The position numbers and the translations under genes are program-made. Below are positions 43,598 through 53,639 of a stretch of 64,000 nt of DNA, piece after piece (within the stretch, counting starts at the first letter, position 1; the number at the start of each line of letters is the position of its first letter). Below the pieces are notes generated by a model. It worked only from the letters and a program-made list of their open reading frames with translations, did not search any database and was not told the DNA's origin. The DNA is taken from the NCBI RefSeq assembly GCF_026151205.1, contig NC_087082.1, forward strand, positions 5,959,908-6,023,907, written 5' to 3'. The stretch is from Bolinopsis microptera (Eukaryota > Ctenophora > Tentaculata > Lobata > Bolinopsidae).

Positions 43598-43828
43598 TCA
43601 CGTCACAAACAACCATGGTGATGTATTATTCGGTCCTCGCAGTTCGTCTTTTGCAGAAAAAGTGAACTTGATCTTGTGATGCTTATCAAAGCAGCTTTTC
43701 CGGCAAGGGGATGGTCGGTTGAATTTCATTTGAAATTGTCGTTTAAGCTGAGGGCAGAACTCCCCATTCTCTTTGTTCAGGTAGACAAACAATCGTTGTT
43801 CCGCAGTATAGGGAGGATAGTGAACCAT
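43598..43828 (-). pseudogene. Helix-turn-helix (DUF4817-like) transposon fragment
   Basis: From an ATG at 43828: MVHYPPYTAEQRLFVYLNKE, then CPQLKRQFQMKFNRPSPCRK and FDKHHKIKFTFS. 'YT.EQR.F(I/V)' followed by 'F...F.R..P.R......KF...(G/F)S' is the pattern of the helix-turn-helix DUF4817 domain at the start of many insect and cnidarian transposon-linked proteins. It stops at 43598 without a DDE catalytic domain. There is no intact element around it. Confidence 0.5.
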
Positions 43829-43829
43829 T

Positions 43830-45119
43830 TTCGATGATTCAATGGATAGTTCATTCCTTTTTATCGATTGTAAGGAACGAACCTGTGACTAGCAAGGCTA
43901 ACAAGCCCTGCAACCAATCAAGCGGTGCATGTGAGCCAAACAGGCCATTAACCAAGTGCAGAGATCACTACTGACTGAGTGCTCGGATCACGTATCCGAT
44001 GAATTTTGAAATGGTCATAACTCAGCCAAATTTTAAACAATGAACTTGAAACTTTGGGAAAGGTTTTAAATTATCAAGCCAAATGTGTGCAAAAAATTTT
44101 AAGTTCTTAGCTTAAAGCGTTCTCATTTTATGAAGACAATAGTGAAAAAGAGGGAGTGTCACGCCACGCCCACTGTAATTGGGCGTGGCTTACAAAACTT
44201 TCAGGAAATCTAAGTTTGACCCATATCTATAATCTCAGAAATTTTGATGCAATTTGAAGACGAATTACGTGAGTTATTAAGAGGTTGCGTGTGGGTAGTC
44301 ACTTTTGGGCCACCCTGTAGTTTTAAATTTAAGTGATCAGGAATCTCACGCCCGTTAGGACAAAAACTTGACTAGAATATGAGCGAGAAGCGTCTATAAT
44401 CCGTTATAATAAATGAGTCCGGGAATATGCTAGATAAATCTAATTCTATACCTACGAGGGTAAACAGTTCTGTCCTGGCTTTCACTCGGTATCCTCACTC
44501 TTCCATTATAATCAGTGACGAATTTTAGCCAGATACTTGATTATTTTTTAAACGTTAAAACACTTGACTGATTTAAATAATTGCTATATTATTAATGCTT
44601 TTCATGCAAACAAGTGAAAACGAATCTTTTATGTCATGTATCCAGGGTATGGACTGGAATTGCCCGCTTAAAGAACTTCCATCGCGTTACATTACATAAT
44701 TTTCTGAAACATATATTACATTTACAATAAATTATGCAATATCACAACATTACGATCAACAAAATAAATTTAATCGCAGAATCTCAAATACAAATAATCG
44801 TAAATTAAACACAAAAAACAAATTAAACAAGCAATAAATGAATATACAAATGCGCAATGAATAATGAATATGCTCATGTATTATAGCGACCAAATGATCA
44901 CGAAGATAAAGATAATCCTCTTCACGACTCTATTGTGGTTACCGCCCATCCAAGGTTAACTTGTTCAAATTGTAATATTTATTTTATATCACGACCTTAT
45001 CAGAATTAACACTAAATACATAATATGTACACAAATTAAGTTGGAGTCCTATATGTCTCTAATTAAACTGCGGGTGCTAAGTAGTGAAACACGACAATTT
45101 ATCGTTGTCATTATTTCAG
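43830..45119. other. Spacer, repeat-like
   Basis: An AT-rich region. GGAGTGTCACGCCACGCCCA and GGGCGTGGCT near 44156-44190 form a weak inverted pair. No coding stretch supported upstream of the ZP gene's first recognisable exon, so any signal-peptide exon was not found. Confidence 0.4.
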
Positions 45120-46578
45120 GTGAAATTATAGGAGAGGTAGATGGTGAGATAAAACCTGTCTCTGTATCTATGACTAAAGAGTATGAATCAAGTTGTGTAG
45201 TAAACAATGCTATAGACAGGAATACAGGTACTTTAGCTTGGTCACAAGGATATGACACCTGGCTTAAGGCTAAGTTAGATAAGCAGTATCGTGTAGAGGA
45301 AGTACGTAATTGGTATCGTAGTAGTCTTAACACACACACATGTTCGAGGGACGCGTGTACCTGCAGTGGTGGTTACTGGCTACTGCTCCTCTTGGCCCGT
45401 CATGTCAGTGTACTCTGAGGATGGAACGGTCCCGGACAATGCTCCTTCTGATTGCATGATCGGAGACACTGTTCAATTTGATGGGAGTACTCATGGGTTT
45501 CTTTACGTTTCTGAAATCGTTGTCATTGGGAGAGGTAGGAGTCTATATCATTGGCTTATTATTATTGCTATTTTTCTACAGTCAATTTAGCGATAATTGA
45601 ATACAAAGCTTTCGTTTTTCTCAATCTTAAAATTATAATTATGATTAGAATTAATATATTATGAATCATGCCTTAGTCACTACACAGTTTTCTTGATCGG
45701 ATGTTTTCTTTTCAGAATTATCATCATGTATCAAACCAGTCATCGAAAAAGGCACGGTAACTCTTGATTCGATAATTATTTCGGGAGCCATATACGAGAC
45801 AACATGCGACAACGGGTTCGTGCTCTCTGGATCGTCAACAATCACCTGCACCAACAGCCAGCTGTCCGTATCTCCAACGTGTGTACCAGGTACATTTCTA
45901 CCAAACATGACTTTTAAAGGTACTTGAATGGTTGCTCAATAAAAGATTAAGTTGTAAATAGGATCGAAAATGTAATGTTTGAATTCTCTTAAGCTCGAAT
46001 CATAAAACTCATATGATACAAACTGTTAATTTGATATTGCCATTACAAATTGATTTCTTCCTTCTGCCTGTTATTATTTTAATTCTCGTTGTCTTCAGTG
46101 GCCAAAGTGACATGTGACGAGAACGAACTGAAGTTGACCCTTGCAGAGAAGAGTAGTTTTGATACTATTCGACTGAACGAAAAAGGTATTTTATTTGTTT
46201 ATATTTTGTAAATAGAAATTGTTAATTTCCCCGAACATTGCCGTCATTGCGCTATTTGAACGTTTATCAGATATTTCACGTTATCGATACTTCGTTGCAG
46301 ATTGCGAATTCACGGGAGAAATACAAGAGATAAAAACAGATTAAGAGAAATGCGGAACAAAAGTGTCTTTTAATAGCACCCACGTTATATATAAGTATAT
46401 AAAAACCAGGTCAGATACACACTGGATACTATTGACATTTTACTTTTTATGTATGCTGGTAATCATTTTCACATAACAATTTCATTGAGTTACAAGGACG
46501 GATATTACAAAAATAGTTTGTTAAGTAAGTTCAAGTATGTTTCTTTAAATAATTCCTTAGATATTTGCGGCTTAACTA

Positions 46579-47660
46579 CCTTACTCGGGAATATTATGAC
46601 TGGGATAAAGTGGTGGGTTTTGAAAAATTCCGCCATATTTTTCCCGGTCAAAAATTTTACGAGTCATAATAAAACCCGCCGAGTCAGATTATGGGGTTCC
46701 AAGGGGGTGGTGATCATCATATTTTACCTGAAGTCTCATATGTGCTAGAGAAGACGTTTGAAGCAGTGGATGGAGGGCTGTAACTTTATTGGCTGTTGCT
46801 ACCATAATTTCGTTATAAAAATCACAATTTGGTTATAGAAATCAGATTTCAGAATGAACCGTGATTCTCATTTCTCTTGGCCTTGCCCATGAATCAGTGA
46901 ATCGTAGAGAAGAAAACAATTTATATGTTATAGAAGAAATCAGTGGAGCGAGAGACATCAGCTGAGTCGCTCAAGATTGATCGCTTCTCGTTTGCAGTGT
47001 GTAGACTTAAAAAAAGAGGGAGTTTTTCCCGTTAAAGTAACTTGTGGCCACATCCCGCTAGAAGTGAGTAAATTGTGCCACTATTTCATGGTCCACGGTG
47101 GATTGATTACTGGAGCAGTTGAAGATGCAAAGCCAAGACGTTTCCAAATACCAAGCGGTGGGCAGGAAATCAAGCTCCGGCTGACCTTCAGAGCAGTAGC
47201 CCTGTAGCCCCACTAGCTCACTAGCGGACAAAATGAAAGTCTTGTTAAGACAACAATACGACTTCGAATTTGACGGTCAGCAGCAAGGGGATATCAATAA
47301 TGATAATGGAGGGGACATTTGATTATCCCTAATGTGACATTAGCGATAATGAGAATGAGAATACGCTTTAATGAAGATTTGACTAATGATTGCTTAGATT
47401 TATTTTCCTTTCGTGTGATTTATTTTCCTTTCGTGTCTTTTTTTCTATTTCTGAGTAATATCAATAACTGTAAATTGAAATAACTTCTTTAACAAGTAAC
47501 AAAAAACAGAAATTTCGGTTGAAAAAAAACTTGAAAGGTCGGCCACCGGTAAATTCATGACCGGGATAATTTGGCGGGTTTTGGGAAAGTCCACCATATT
47601 TTTCCCGGTCATTAATTTTCCCAGTCATAAATTAGCCCGCTATAATATTCCCGAGTAAGG
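46579..47660. mobile_element. DNA transposon with TA target and 18-bp TIR
   Basis: CCTTACTCGGGAATATTA at the left is matched by TAATATTCCCGAGTAAGG at the right, each flanked by TA. Further inside, both ends carry TTTTTCCCGGTCA-type modules. It sits in the long intron of the ZP gene (between exons at 46301 and 47730). A TA duplication points to the mariner/pogo-type group. It contains only a fragment of another protein (46977-47207). Confidence 0.75.
46977..47207 (+). pseudogene. HIRAN-like domain fragment
   Basis: The open frame reads GVFPVKVTCGHIPLEVSKLC, HYFMVHGGLITGAVEDAKPR, then SGGQEIKLRLTFRA and a stop. 'V...CGHIP.E.S......F...GG.I.G......R......GG.EI...L.F' is the C-terminal half of the HIRAN-like module common in invertebrate proteins of transposon origin, where HIRAN domains recognise DNA ends in better studied proteins. 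The N-terminal half is missing and no start is evident. It lies inside the TA-flanked element, not in the ZP gene's coding path. Confidence 0.5.
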
Positions 47661-48940
47661 TAATTGTATTAAGTTACATATATCTCAATAACTAGTTAAA
47701 ATGTTGGGATCTTATATAGTTTACCACAGTTGTATTGAAGACTCAACCTTCACCTTTATCAACAAAGATTCCAACTCCAAAATAAAAAGATTTACCTTTA
47801 AATCTTTCAACTTTTTGGATTCCCAGACTGCAATATATGTTCATGCAGTTGTCAAAGTCTGCAGTGTCTCGGATAGCAGGTACTTTTCTTAATATCTGTT
47901 TTAGGCTTCTTATAAGAGTGCATTATTTAGAAAAATGTTTAACATTCAAAAACGTTCTGTTAGAATTTAAATAATAAAACAAATAATCATTAAGGCTGAC
48001 CGTTCCTGCTAACTTTTCTTCCGTAATCAGTAATGAAACCCGTATCCACTATCCAGTGTTCATGAATATTGGATACGGTCATAATCTCAATAGATTCCCA
48101 GCAAGTTAGTTCTAATTAAAGGTCAATCATCCTATTAATATTTTATACTAAACCGCATCTTATCATTTCCTAATTCTTTCAGTTTTGGCTGCACAGATTT
48201 GTGCTCCAACAGCAGACGGAAGAGGTCCGTAGACGGAAAAACTGAACTGAACGACCAACGGTTCCATGTCTATCAGGGACCGATGGTAACTGGTGACCCC
48301 GTTAAAACCACAGGTAGAATAAAAATTACAAACCTGATAATAATAAATTGAAATTTAATAACCTTATACTTAGCAGTGTTTAAACTAGTCATCCCAGAAA
48401 ATAACATGAATATTGAGTTAAGAAAGTTAACCTAAATCTTCGACCGGTAAATCATAAATTTACATAATTCATACCAAAGGGACAAACCTTACACTGCTTG
48501 AGGCTACAGTATCACAATGCTGGCAAGCATAACCGTTGCCCTTATATTCACAACACTATTTACCCCCTATACTATTATATCCCCTTTATTGTTTTCCAGG
48601 CATTAAGACTCATCGAAAGTAGTTCAGCCTAGGTATATTTAAGTTCAAAACATTCTAATTCAATGTTAAAGATGACAGGAATAAGAAATAGTTATGTGGA
48701 GGTATTTAAGAAATTTGCGCAAAATACGCGCCAGCATGTTATACGAAATTAGGTAAAAAACCCAAAATCGCCATATTCAGGTGACTTAAAAACCATGTTA
48801 GAATTGAGTCAGAGATCTGAAACGTTGCAGGGCGTCTAGACCTTGTCCAAATCGACTGTAAAAAAAATTTCATGTTTCAGGAGTATCGGGAAGTGGGTTT
48901 TCTGGAACCCCTGTTTTACAACAGATTGTCGTGAAGTATA

Positions 48941-49848
48941 CCTTATCGGACCTTATTTGAACGGACATTACTTGAGCGCTGGAGGCCCTGGCGTTCATCT
49001 TAATGTCCGTTCAAATAAAGTCTGTTCAATTAATGTCCGTCCAAGTTAAAGTCCGTTGAAATTTTCTCAAAAATTTTTCCATTTCGAACTTTTTGTCCAG
49101 AATATGACAACTTGGAGAACTTTATTGTGCCATAAGTTAACGACGGAAAGGTTCTTCTTGGTCTGCCGGAGGCACAGAAACCTCTACTACTACTACTACT
49201 AGTATATGATGTTTTCAAGGGTCACTTGAAAAAAGTCAACGAAATTATGGCACTCAACAACATAGTTCATGAACTAGTCCCCGCCAACATGACAAACTTG
49301 TTCCATCCTCTAGATATTACGGTAAATCGTGTTGCCAAGGAAATTGTCCGACGTTGTTATAGCTCATATTACTCAGGGGAGGTAATGAAACAGATAAGTG
49401 CTAGGAAAGCTCCACGTGATGTTAAGGTTAACCTTAAGTTGTCTAAGATAAAACCACTTCACGCCGAATGGCTTGTAAAAGTTAACACTAAAATGCAGGA
49501 CCGGGGTAGTTTGATAAAAAAGGTTTCCATAAAGCTACAAATCACTGATGCTTTAACTTTAAGTATGGACTATTTCATGCACGAAAACCCATTTGATAAA
49601 GATGATATGTGATATTAGAAACTGATCATGTACACATATTTTAACATTTTTACTGCTTAATGACTGCTTTTCTTACTTACTGTATAAAAATGGATTTAAA
49701 AATCATTTGCTGAAATTAAAAAAACGTCAACAAAATTGAAAAAAATTCGGATTTTTGATGGTTTTGATTGCCTTCGAGCGTTCATATTAATGTCCGTTCA
49801 TAAATATGTCCGTTCATGTAATGTCCGTCCAAATAAGGTCCGGTAAGG
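48941..49848. mobile_element. Pogo/Tigger-like DNA transposon, internally deleted
   Basis: The TIR is CCTTATCGGACCTTATTTGA at the left and TCAAATAAGG-type inverse at the right (CCAAATAAGGTCCGGTAAGG), about 30 bp with two mismatches, flanked by TA. Multiple TGTCCGTTCA modules (about 49003, 49024, 49791, 49808) repeat next to both ends. A residual transposase frame lies inside. Confidence 0.85.
49139..49612 (+). pseudogene. Pogo/Tigger DDE transposase C-terminal half
   Basis: The frame reads VNDGKVLLGLPEAQKPLLLL, then VYDVFKGHLKK, NNIVHELVPANMTNLFHPLD, ITVNRVAKEIVRRCYSSYYS and GEVMKQ, ending FMHENPFDKDDM*. The '(D/V)F(K/R)G', 'NNI....(V)PANMT.LF.PLD.TVN' and 'K......Y..Y' order is the DDE_1 catalytic domain of pogo-like transposases (Tc1/mariner superfamily). 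The second and last acidic residues are in place, but the first third, including the first catalytic D and the DNA-binding domain, is missing. It has no proper start and cannot be active alone. Confidence 0.82.
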
Positions 49849-50879
49849 TATGTATCTATCTATAGACGCTTTGGCAGTCAATTGGCAGTCAATTGTAGCC
49901 TAGATTCAAGTGTCCGTAGATTCAAAAGCATAAAAGATGCAGTCATTTTGAACCACAGTTCTTGAAGATAATCGTTTATACTTCAGTTTTAATTATATTG
50001 AAAAATAATTTAACGTCATCATCATCACTTGATGACGTCATCAAGTTAAGTGTTTTTTAAACTTGATTTTTGACAAAATAATAACTTTTCAAATCGATTT
50101 TACACCATTAAAAAGTAATTTTATTCAAAATCTGAGGACATTTTCATCCTAGATAATTGTTCAAGCATTCTGAAAATCTACCGGAAAAGTTTCCTACCTT
50201 ACTCCTTCATAAAGATATTCGCTATTGAAGTTAGTGCTTTTTTGAAGAATAATTTTATAAAAACTCAAAAGTTGTGAATTAGTAATAGTATTCTCTGGTG
50301 TTGGACCATCCCTTGGGTTGTGGAGGTCAATTTTGCTTCTTAAAGCTCTAAATTGTGTTATAGGCTAGTTTTAAAGTTGAAAATCGAAAAGTTGCACACG
50401 TGGGGACACGCCCAAATTGATTTAAAATAGCTTATATCACTGAAAATTGTTATTTTCACGATTTTTATCAACTTTGGAGTCCCGCTGTGATTCAAGTTCT
50501 TTTTGAAATCTTCTGAAACTTTGCATGCTTATCAAACTATATATCAAATACCACTATGCAAAATTTTACGGTGATTCAATATTGTATGCGCACGCAATGA
50601 CCGCTCAAAGTTTGCACGTGCGAAAGGTGATAATTTTGCTCATTCGTGATTTCGAATATATTCTGCTTTCCCACGATATTTAAATGGCATTATATATGAA
50701 TTAAATGCCAACTTGAATGAGTAAAAAGTGCCATATTCAGTCTGTTATCGACAGATATACCTACCTGAACACAAGGAAATGTTTTCAAAGGTAAAATTTC
50801 GAAATCGTTGAAATTACCTCCTTATTAATGAAGTTTTGACTGTGTAAATTATCCTGACATTATAATCAAAAAGAGATGA
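49849..50879. other. Gene-free AT-rich spacer
   Basis: Only short simple repeats such as GATGACGTCATCAAG (about 50031) are visible. No coding segment. Confidence 0.5.
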
Positions 50880-51211
50880 TATTTGACCAAAACCCATAAT
50901 CATGGGTAGAGTGAACCGCTGCCAGTGTCTCTCTTTTCCAAACAAAAGGAAATGATATTAATTTGAGGAACCGTCCACAAATGCAAATTGATACCGAGAA
51001 TGAAATCGGTCGCTCGCTTTTCCCATTCATTCACGGCTTAGGAATTGTAATAAAGCTTATTGAATGGGAAAAGCGAGCGACCGATTTCATTCTCGGTATC
51101 AATTTGCATTTGCGGACGGTTCCTCAAATTAATATCATTTCCTTTTTGTTTGGAAAAGAGAGACACTGGCAGCGGTTCACTCTACCCATGATTATGGGTT
51201 TTGGTCAAATA
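50880..51211. repeat. Near-perfect 150-bp foldback (hairpin) element
   Basis: Left arm 50880-51029 and right arm 51061-51211 are inverse copies with one substitution and one single-A indel in 150 bp, around a 31-bp loop. Arms start TATTTGACCAAAACCCATAA and end TCGCTTTTCCCATTCA. Near identity means a recent origin or gene conversion. A transcript through it would fold into a long duplex. Confidence 0.95.
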
Positions 51212-51497
51212 ACTATAACAACATTTACATTAAATAATTAAAAAAAAATTTGCTCCACAATTACCGAAATTGTTCTAAGCTCAAATTTATGTTTTTCAGT
51301 AGAAAAGGGTTCAGGAGTTGATGGGAAACTAAAATGTGAAATATGGACTCTACTCCTCCTGCTAAACCTCCTGTTGTAAAATATTGGAAGCTAACTCTCA
51401 GTTATTTTGTGAACTAACACTATAGCTATGGACAGTTTATTCTTAAAATGACTAGTGACCTATGTTTATTTCTTTTTAGCTAATTATTATCGCTCCT

Positions 51498-52676
51498 ACT
51501 AAATCGCTCGCCCAAATTTTAAGAAAATTTTTGTGAAAAGGCCCGGGTTATGGACAAAAAACCGTTTTGGTCACGTGACAGGCTAGTAAAACATGAATTC
51601 GATTGTTTAGGGCTCGGGTTATGGTTAGGGTTGTGGTAAGGGTTATTTATAGCTTCGGGGTTATTACCTGGGGTCCTCAGGCTATCATGTTCATAGTGGA
51701 GCTCCCATATTACTATGATAGCAGATCGTGCCCGTAAAGTTGCCTCTTGGGTTCTGAGCGCTTTTAGATCGAGAAACAAGATCACTATGCTGACCCTCTA
51801 CAAGTCATTAGTCAGAAGCCATCTCGAGTACTGTTGTCCCCTCTGGAATTCAACTAAGCAAGCTGATATCGCTGAGCTAGAGGGAGTACAACGTACATTT
51901 ACGTCCAAAATACATGGTGTGCAACATCTGAACTATTGGCAGAGACTGAAGGCCTTAAAATTGATGTCACTTCAACGGAGGAGAGAACGTTACACTATCA
52001 TTCATATGTGGAAGATCTTACACAAGAAGTGCCCTAATGATGTCAACGTTCAGTTTACAGATACACTCCGTTATGGCCAGAAAGCAGTAGTCCCTAGCTT
52101 GTCAACGTCCAGTAGCCAAAGGAATCAATCGATCTTTGACAGCTCATTTGTAGTGATGGGACCTCGATTGTGGAACATCATTCCCGCAAACCTGCACCTT
52201 ATCGAGGACCCCCTACGCTTCAAGTCATTGTTGACGGAGTTTGTTACATCTATTCCGGACGAACCTCCTGTTACTGGATATTGTTGCCAGAACGGGAATT
52301 CGTTATTGAACTGGAGCGCAGAAAAGACAGCAACTTCGCTGCACGGGTGGTCAGCCGTTCTGATGACCCGATAGAGGATCTATGAAGCAACACCAAGTAA
52401 CCCAAGTAAGTAGTAGAGATTAGGCGGAATGACAGGCTGAGCGCGGCCCTGCGGCCCAGTAACGGGGTTATGGTTATGGTTGGGATTAGGGTTTATGTAA
52501 AGCCGTTTTGTACGGCTGCAAAACCATAAAAACCTTGTGATACGTTGTATGACCCGCCGCGCACGAAGTGCGCGGCTCCCCCTGTATCGTCAAAGACGAT
52601 ATAAAGAAGCGACCGTGGGGGTCACCACGTGATACAATAAAAAAGTCATGTGAAATTTTTGGGCGAGCGAATTAGT
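51498..52676. mobile_element. Element bounded by inverted CGCTCGCCCAAA ends
   Basis: CTAAATCGCTCGCCCAAATT at the left faces AATTTTTGGGCGAGCGAATT at the right. Between them are a LINE fragment, degenerate TTAGGG-like words, and a 9-bp GC hairpin (52556-52576, GCCGCGCAC-GAA-GTGCGCGGC). Boundaries are soft and no target duplication was resolved. Confidence 0.5.
51715..52374 (+). pseudogene. LINE reverse-transcriptase C-terminal fragment
   Basis: The 219-codon frame reads RARKVASWVLSAFRSRNKIT, MLTLYKSLVRSHLEYCCPLW, LEGVQRTFTSKIHGVQHLNY, WQRLKALKLMSLQRRRERYT and SFVVMGPRLWNIIPANLH. '(L)Y..LVR.HLEY...(L)W', 'LE..QR.(F/A)T..I', 'Y..RL..L...SL..RR.R' and 'F....(P)RLWN.(I/L)P' are standard for the region after the polymerase domain in CR1/L2- and Jockey-like LINEs. 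The catalytic polymerase and endonuclease are missing (5' truncation). Its tail near 52396 ends CAAGTAAGTAGTAGAG. Confidence 0.85.
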
Positions 52677-53049
52677 AAAAGCCGATAGCTTTAGGCTTTA
52701 AAATTAAATTAGAAGGATGTAAAAAAGTTGATTGAATTAAAAGTAAATAAATGTACACATCTTAGGAGGGGCGCAAAATCGTCATTTGAATGTGGGACAA
52801 TTTTGAAAAACTTAACTGAGGTACTACCAAACTGCGAGTTTTGCTCTAGAAATACACTTTTTTCGATATTTTCCAGTGTATCCTCTTAGTCTTAAATTTG
52901 TTCAATTAAAGGGAGGGGCACCAAAAGGGGAGGCCGAGGGTTAACGGGTGATACTCGTAAAATATCTGTTCCATACTCGGCGCGCGTCCTGGTAGGTTGT
53001 AAACCTACAAGGGGAGGGGTGCCAACAGGGGGGCGCATTTTCGGTGAAG

Positions 53050-53312
53050 GATTTATTTGGCCAGTGACGGTTACACTTAAGGTATTGTGTACCATACTTT
53101 CTTTGCCCGAGACTTTGCTGCAATGTGCAGCTCCTCATTTAACCCTCACACCCGATTTCTCGAATATTCGGCTGAGTAGACCGGGGGCTGCACAAACCAC
53201 TCATGCGCTGATCCTTAGCTGAACGCCCACGACCAGGCAGACAGTGGAATTTGAACTTGCAACCTTACGATTGTAAGGCTGGCGTTCTAACCAACTACGC
53301 TACCTCACAGGA
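53050..53312 (-). mobile_element. tRNA-derived SINE
   Basis: On the minus strand a tRNA-like head (53310-53234) carries an A-box, GGTAGCGTAGTTGGTTAGA, an anticodon-arm-like CCTTA-CAATCG-TAAGG, and a B-box, AAGTTCAAATTCC. The unrelated body follows, to about 53050. The body recurs without the head at 20940-21115, which is what a dispersed SINE family looks like. The anticodon arm loop is irregular, so this is not a working tRNA. Confidence 0.7.
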
Positions 53313-53616
53313 GGAGCAAAGTGCAAAGAAACTGGCACTAACTGCTGCAATTTCGCGCCCACGCATTCGCGCGCCGTTTGCAGCAGTTTGTGGCAGTTTT
53401 GTAGCTTACCTGAGGACCCCAGGCTATTATGTTCATTAACATGGCGAATAAAGATTTGGCGGAATGACAGGCTGAGCGCGGCCCAGTAAAGTAAAGACAC
53501 GCGCGCAACTGCTACAAACTGGCACTAACTGCTGCAAACGGCGCGCGAACGCATGGGCGCGACTGCAGCAGATAGTGGCAGTTTGTGGCAGTTTCTTTGC
53601 ACTTTGCTCCTCCTGT
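53308..53616. repeat. Imperfect inverted repeat with GCAGCAGTT arms
   Basis: GGAGGAGCAAAGTGCAAAGA to TTTGCAGCAGTTTGTGGCAG (53308-53396) is repeated inverted at about 53530-53616. It frames a GC-rich stretch with the GGCGGAATGACAGGCTGAGC word, which also occurs at 52421. Confidence 0.75.
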
Positions 53617-53639
53617 GACATTAACGGGTGATACTCGTA

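Larger units (their letters stand above)
45120..48622 (+). pseudogene. Discoidin-like / sushi / ZP-domain secreted protein, damaged
   Basis: Seven exons with matching phases: 45120-45534, 45716-45889, 46099-46185, 46301-46394, 47730-47879, 48183-48313 and 48600-48622. Exon 1 is F5/8 type C (discoidin)-like (VVNNAIDRNTGTLAWSQGYD, WLKAKLDKQYRVEEVRNWY). Exon 2 is a sushi/CCP module with its four cysteines (CIKPVI..., CTNSQLSVSPTC). Exons 3-4 give a ZP-N pattern (VTCDENELKLTLAE, DCEFTGEIQ, KCGTKVSFNSTHVIY). Exons 5-6 give ZP-C (CIEDSTFTFINKDS, VHAVVKVC) and a furin site, NSRRKRSVDG. ZP domains polymerise outside the cell after furin-type cleavage. Lesions are a frameshift within exon 1 (about 45366) and an in-frame TAA at 46342 between the two ZP-N cysteine blocks. 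No transmembrane exon follows; exon 7 ends GIKTHRK*. It is either a pseudogene or assembly errors in a live gene. Confidence 0.72.

Noticed and set aside
44156-44190. Rho-independent-type terminator or hairpin RNA
   Set aside because: Weak GC inverted pair in a eukaryotic context; no reason to call a terminator.
51600-51650. Interstitial telomere
   Set aside because: Only a few degenerate TTAGGG-like words, far too short and irregular.
52556-52576. Second type of Helitron 3' hairpin
   Set aside because: A perfect GC hairpin, but no CTRR within the expected distance on either strand.
53234-53310. Functional tRNA gene (minus)
   Set aside because: A- and B-boxes exist but acceptor stem and anticodon loop do not pair properly, and it is fused to a SINE body repeated elsewhere.
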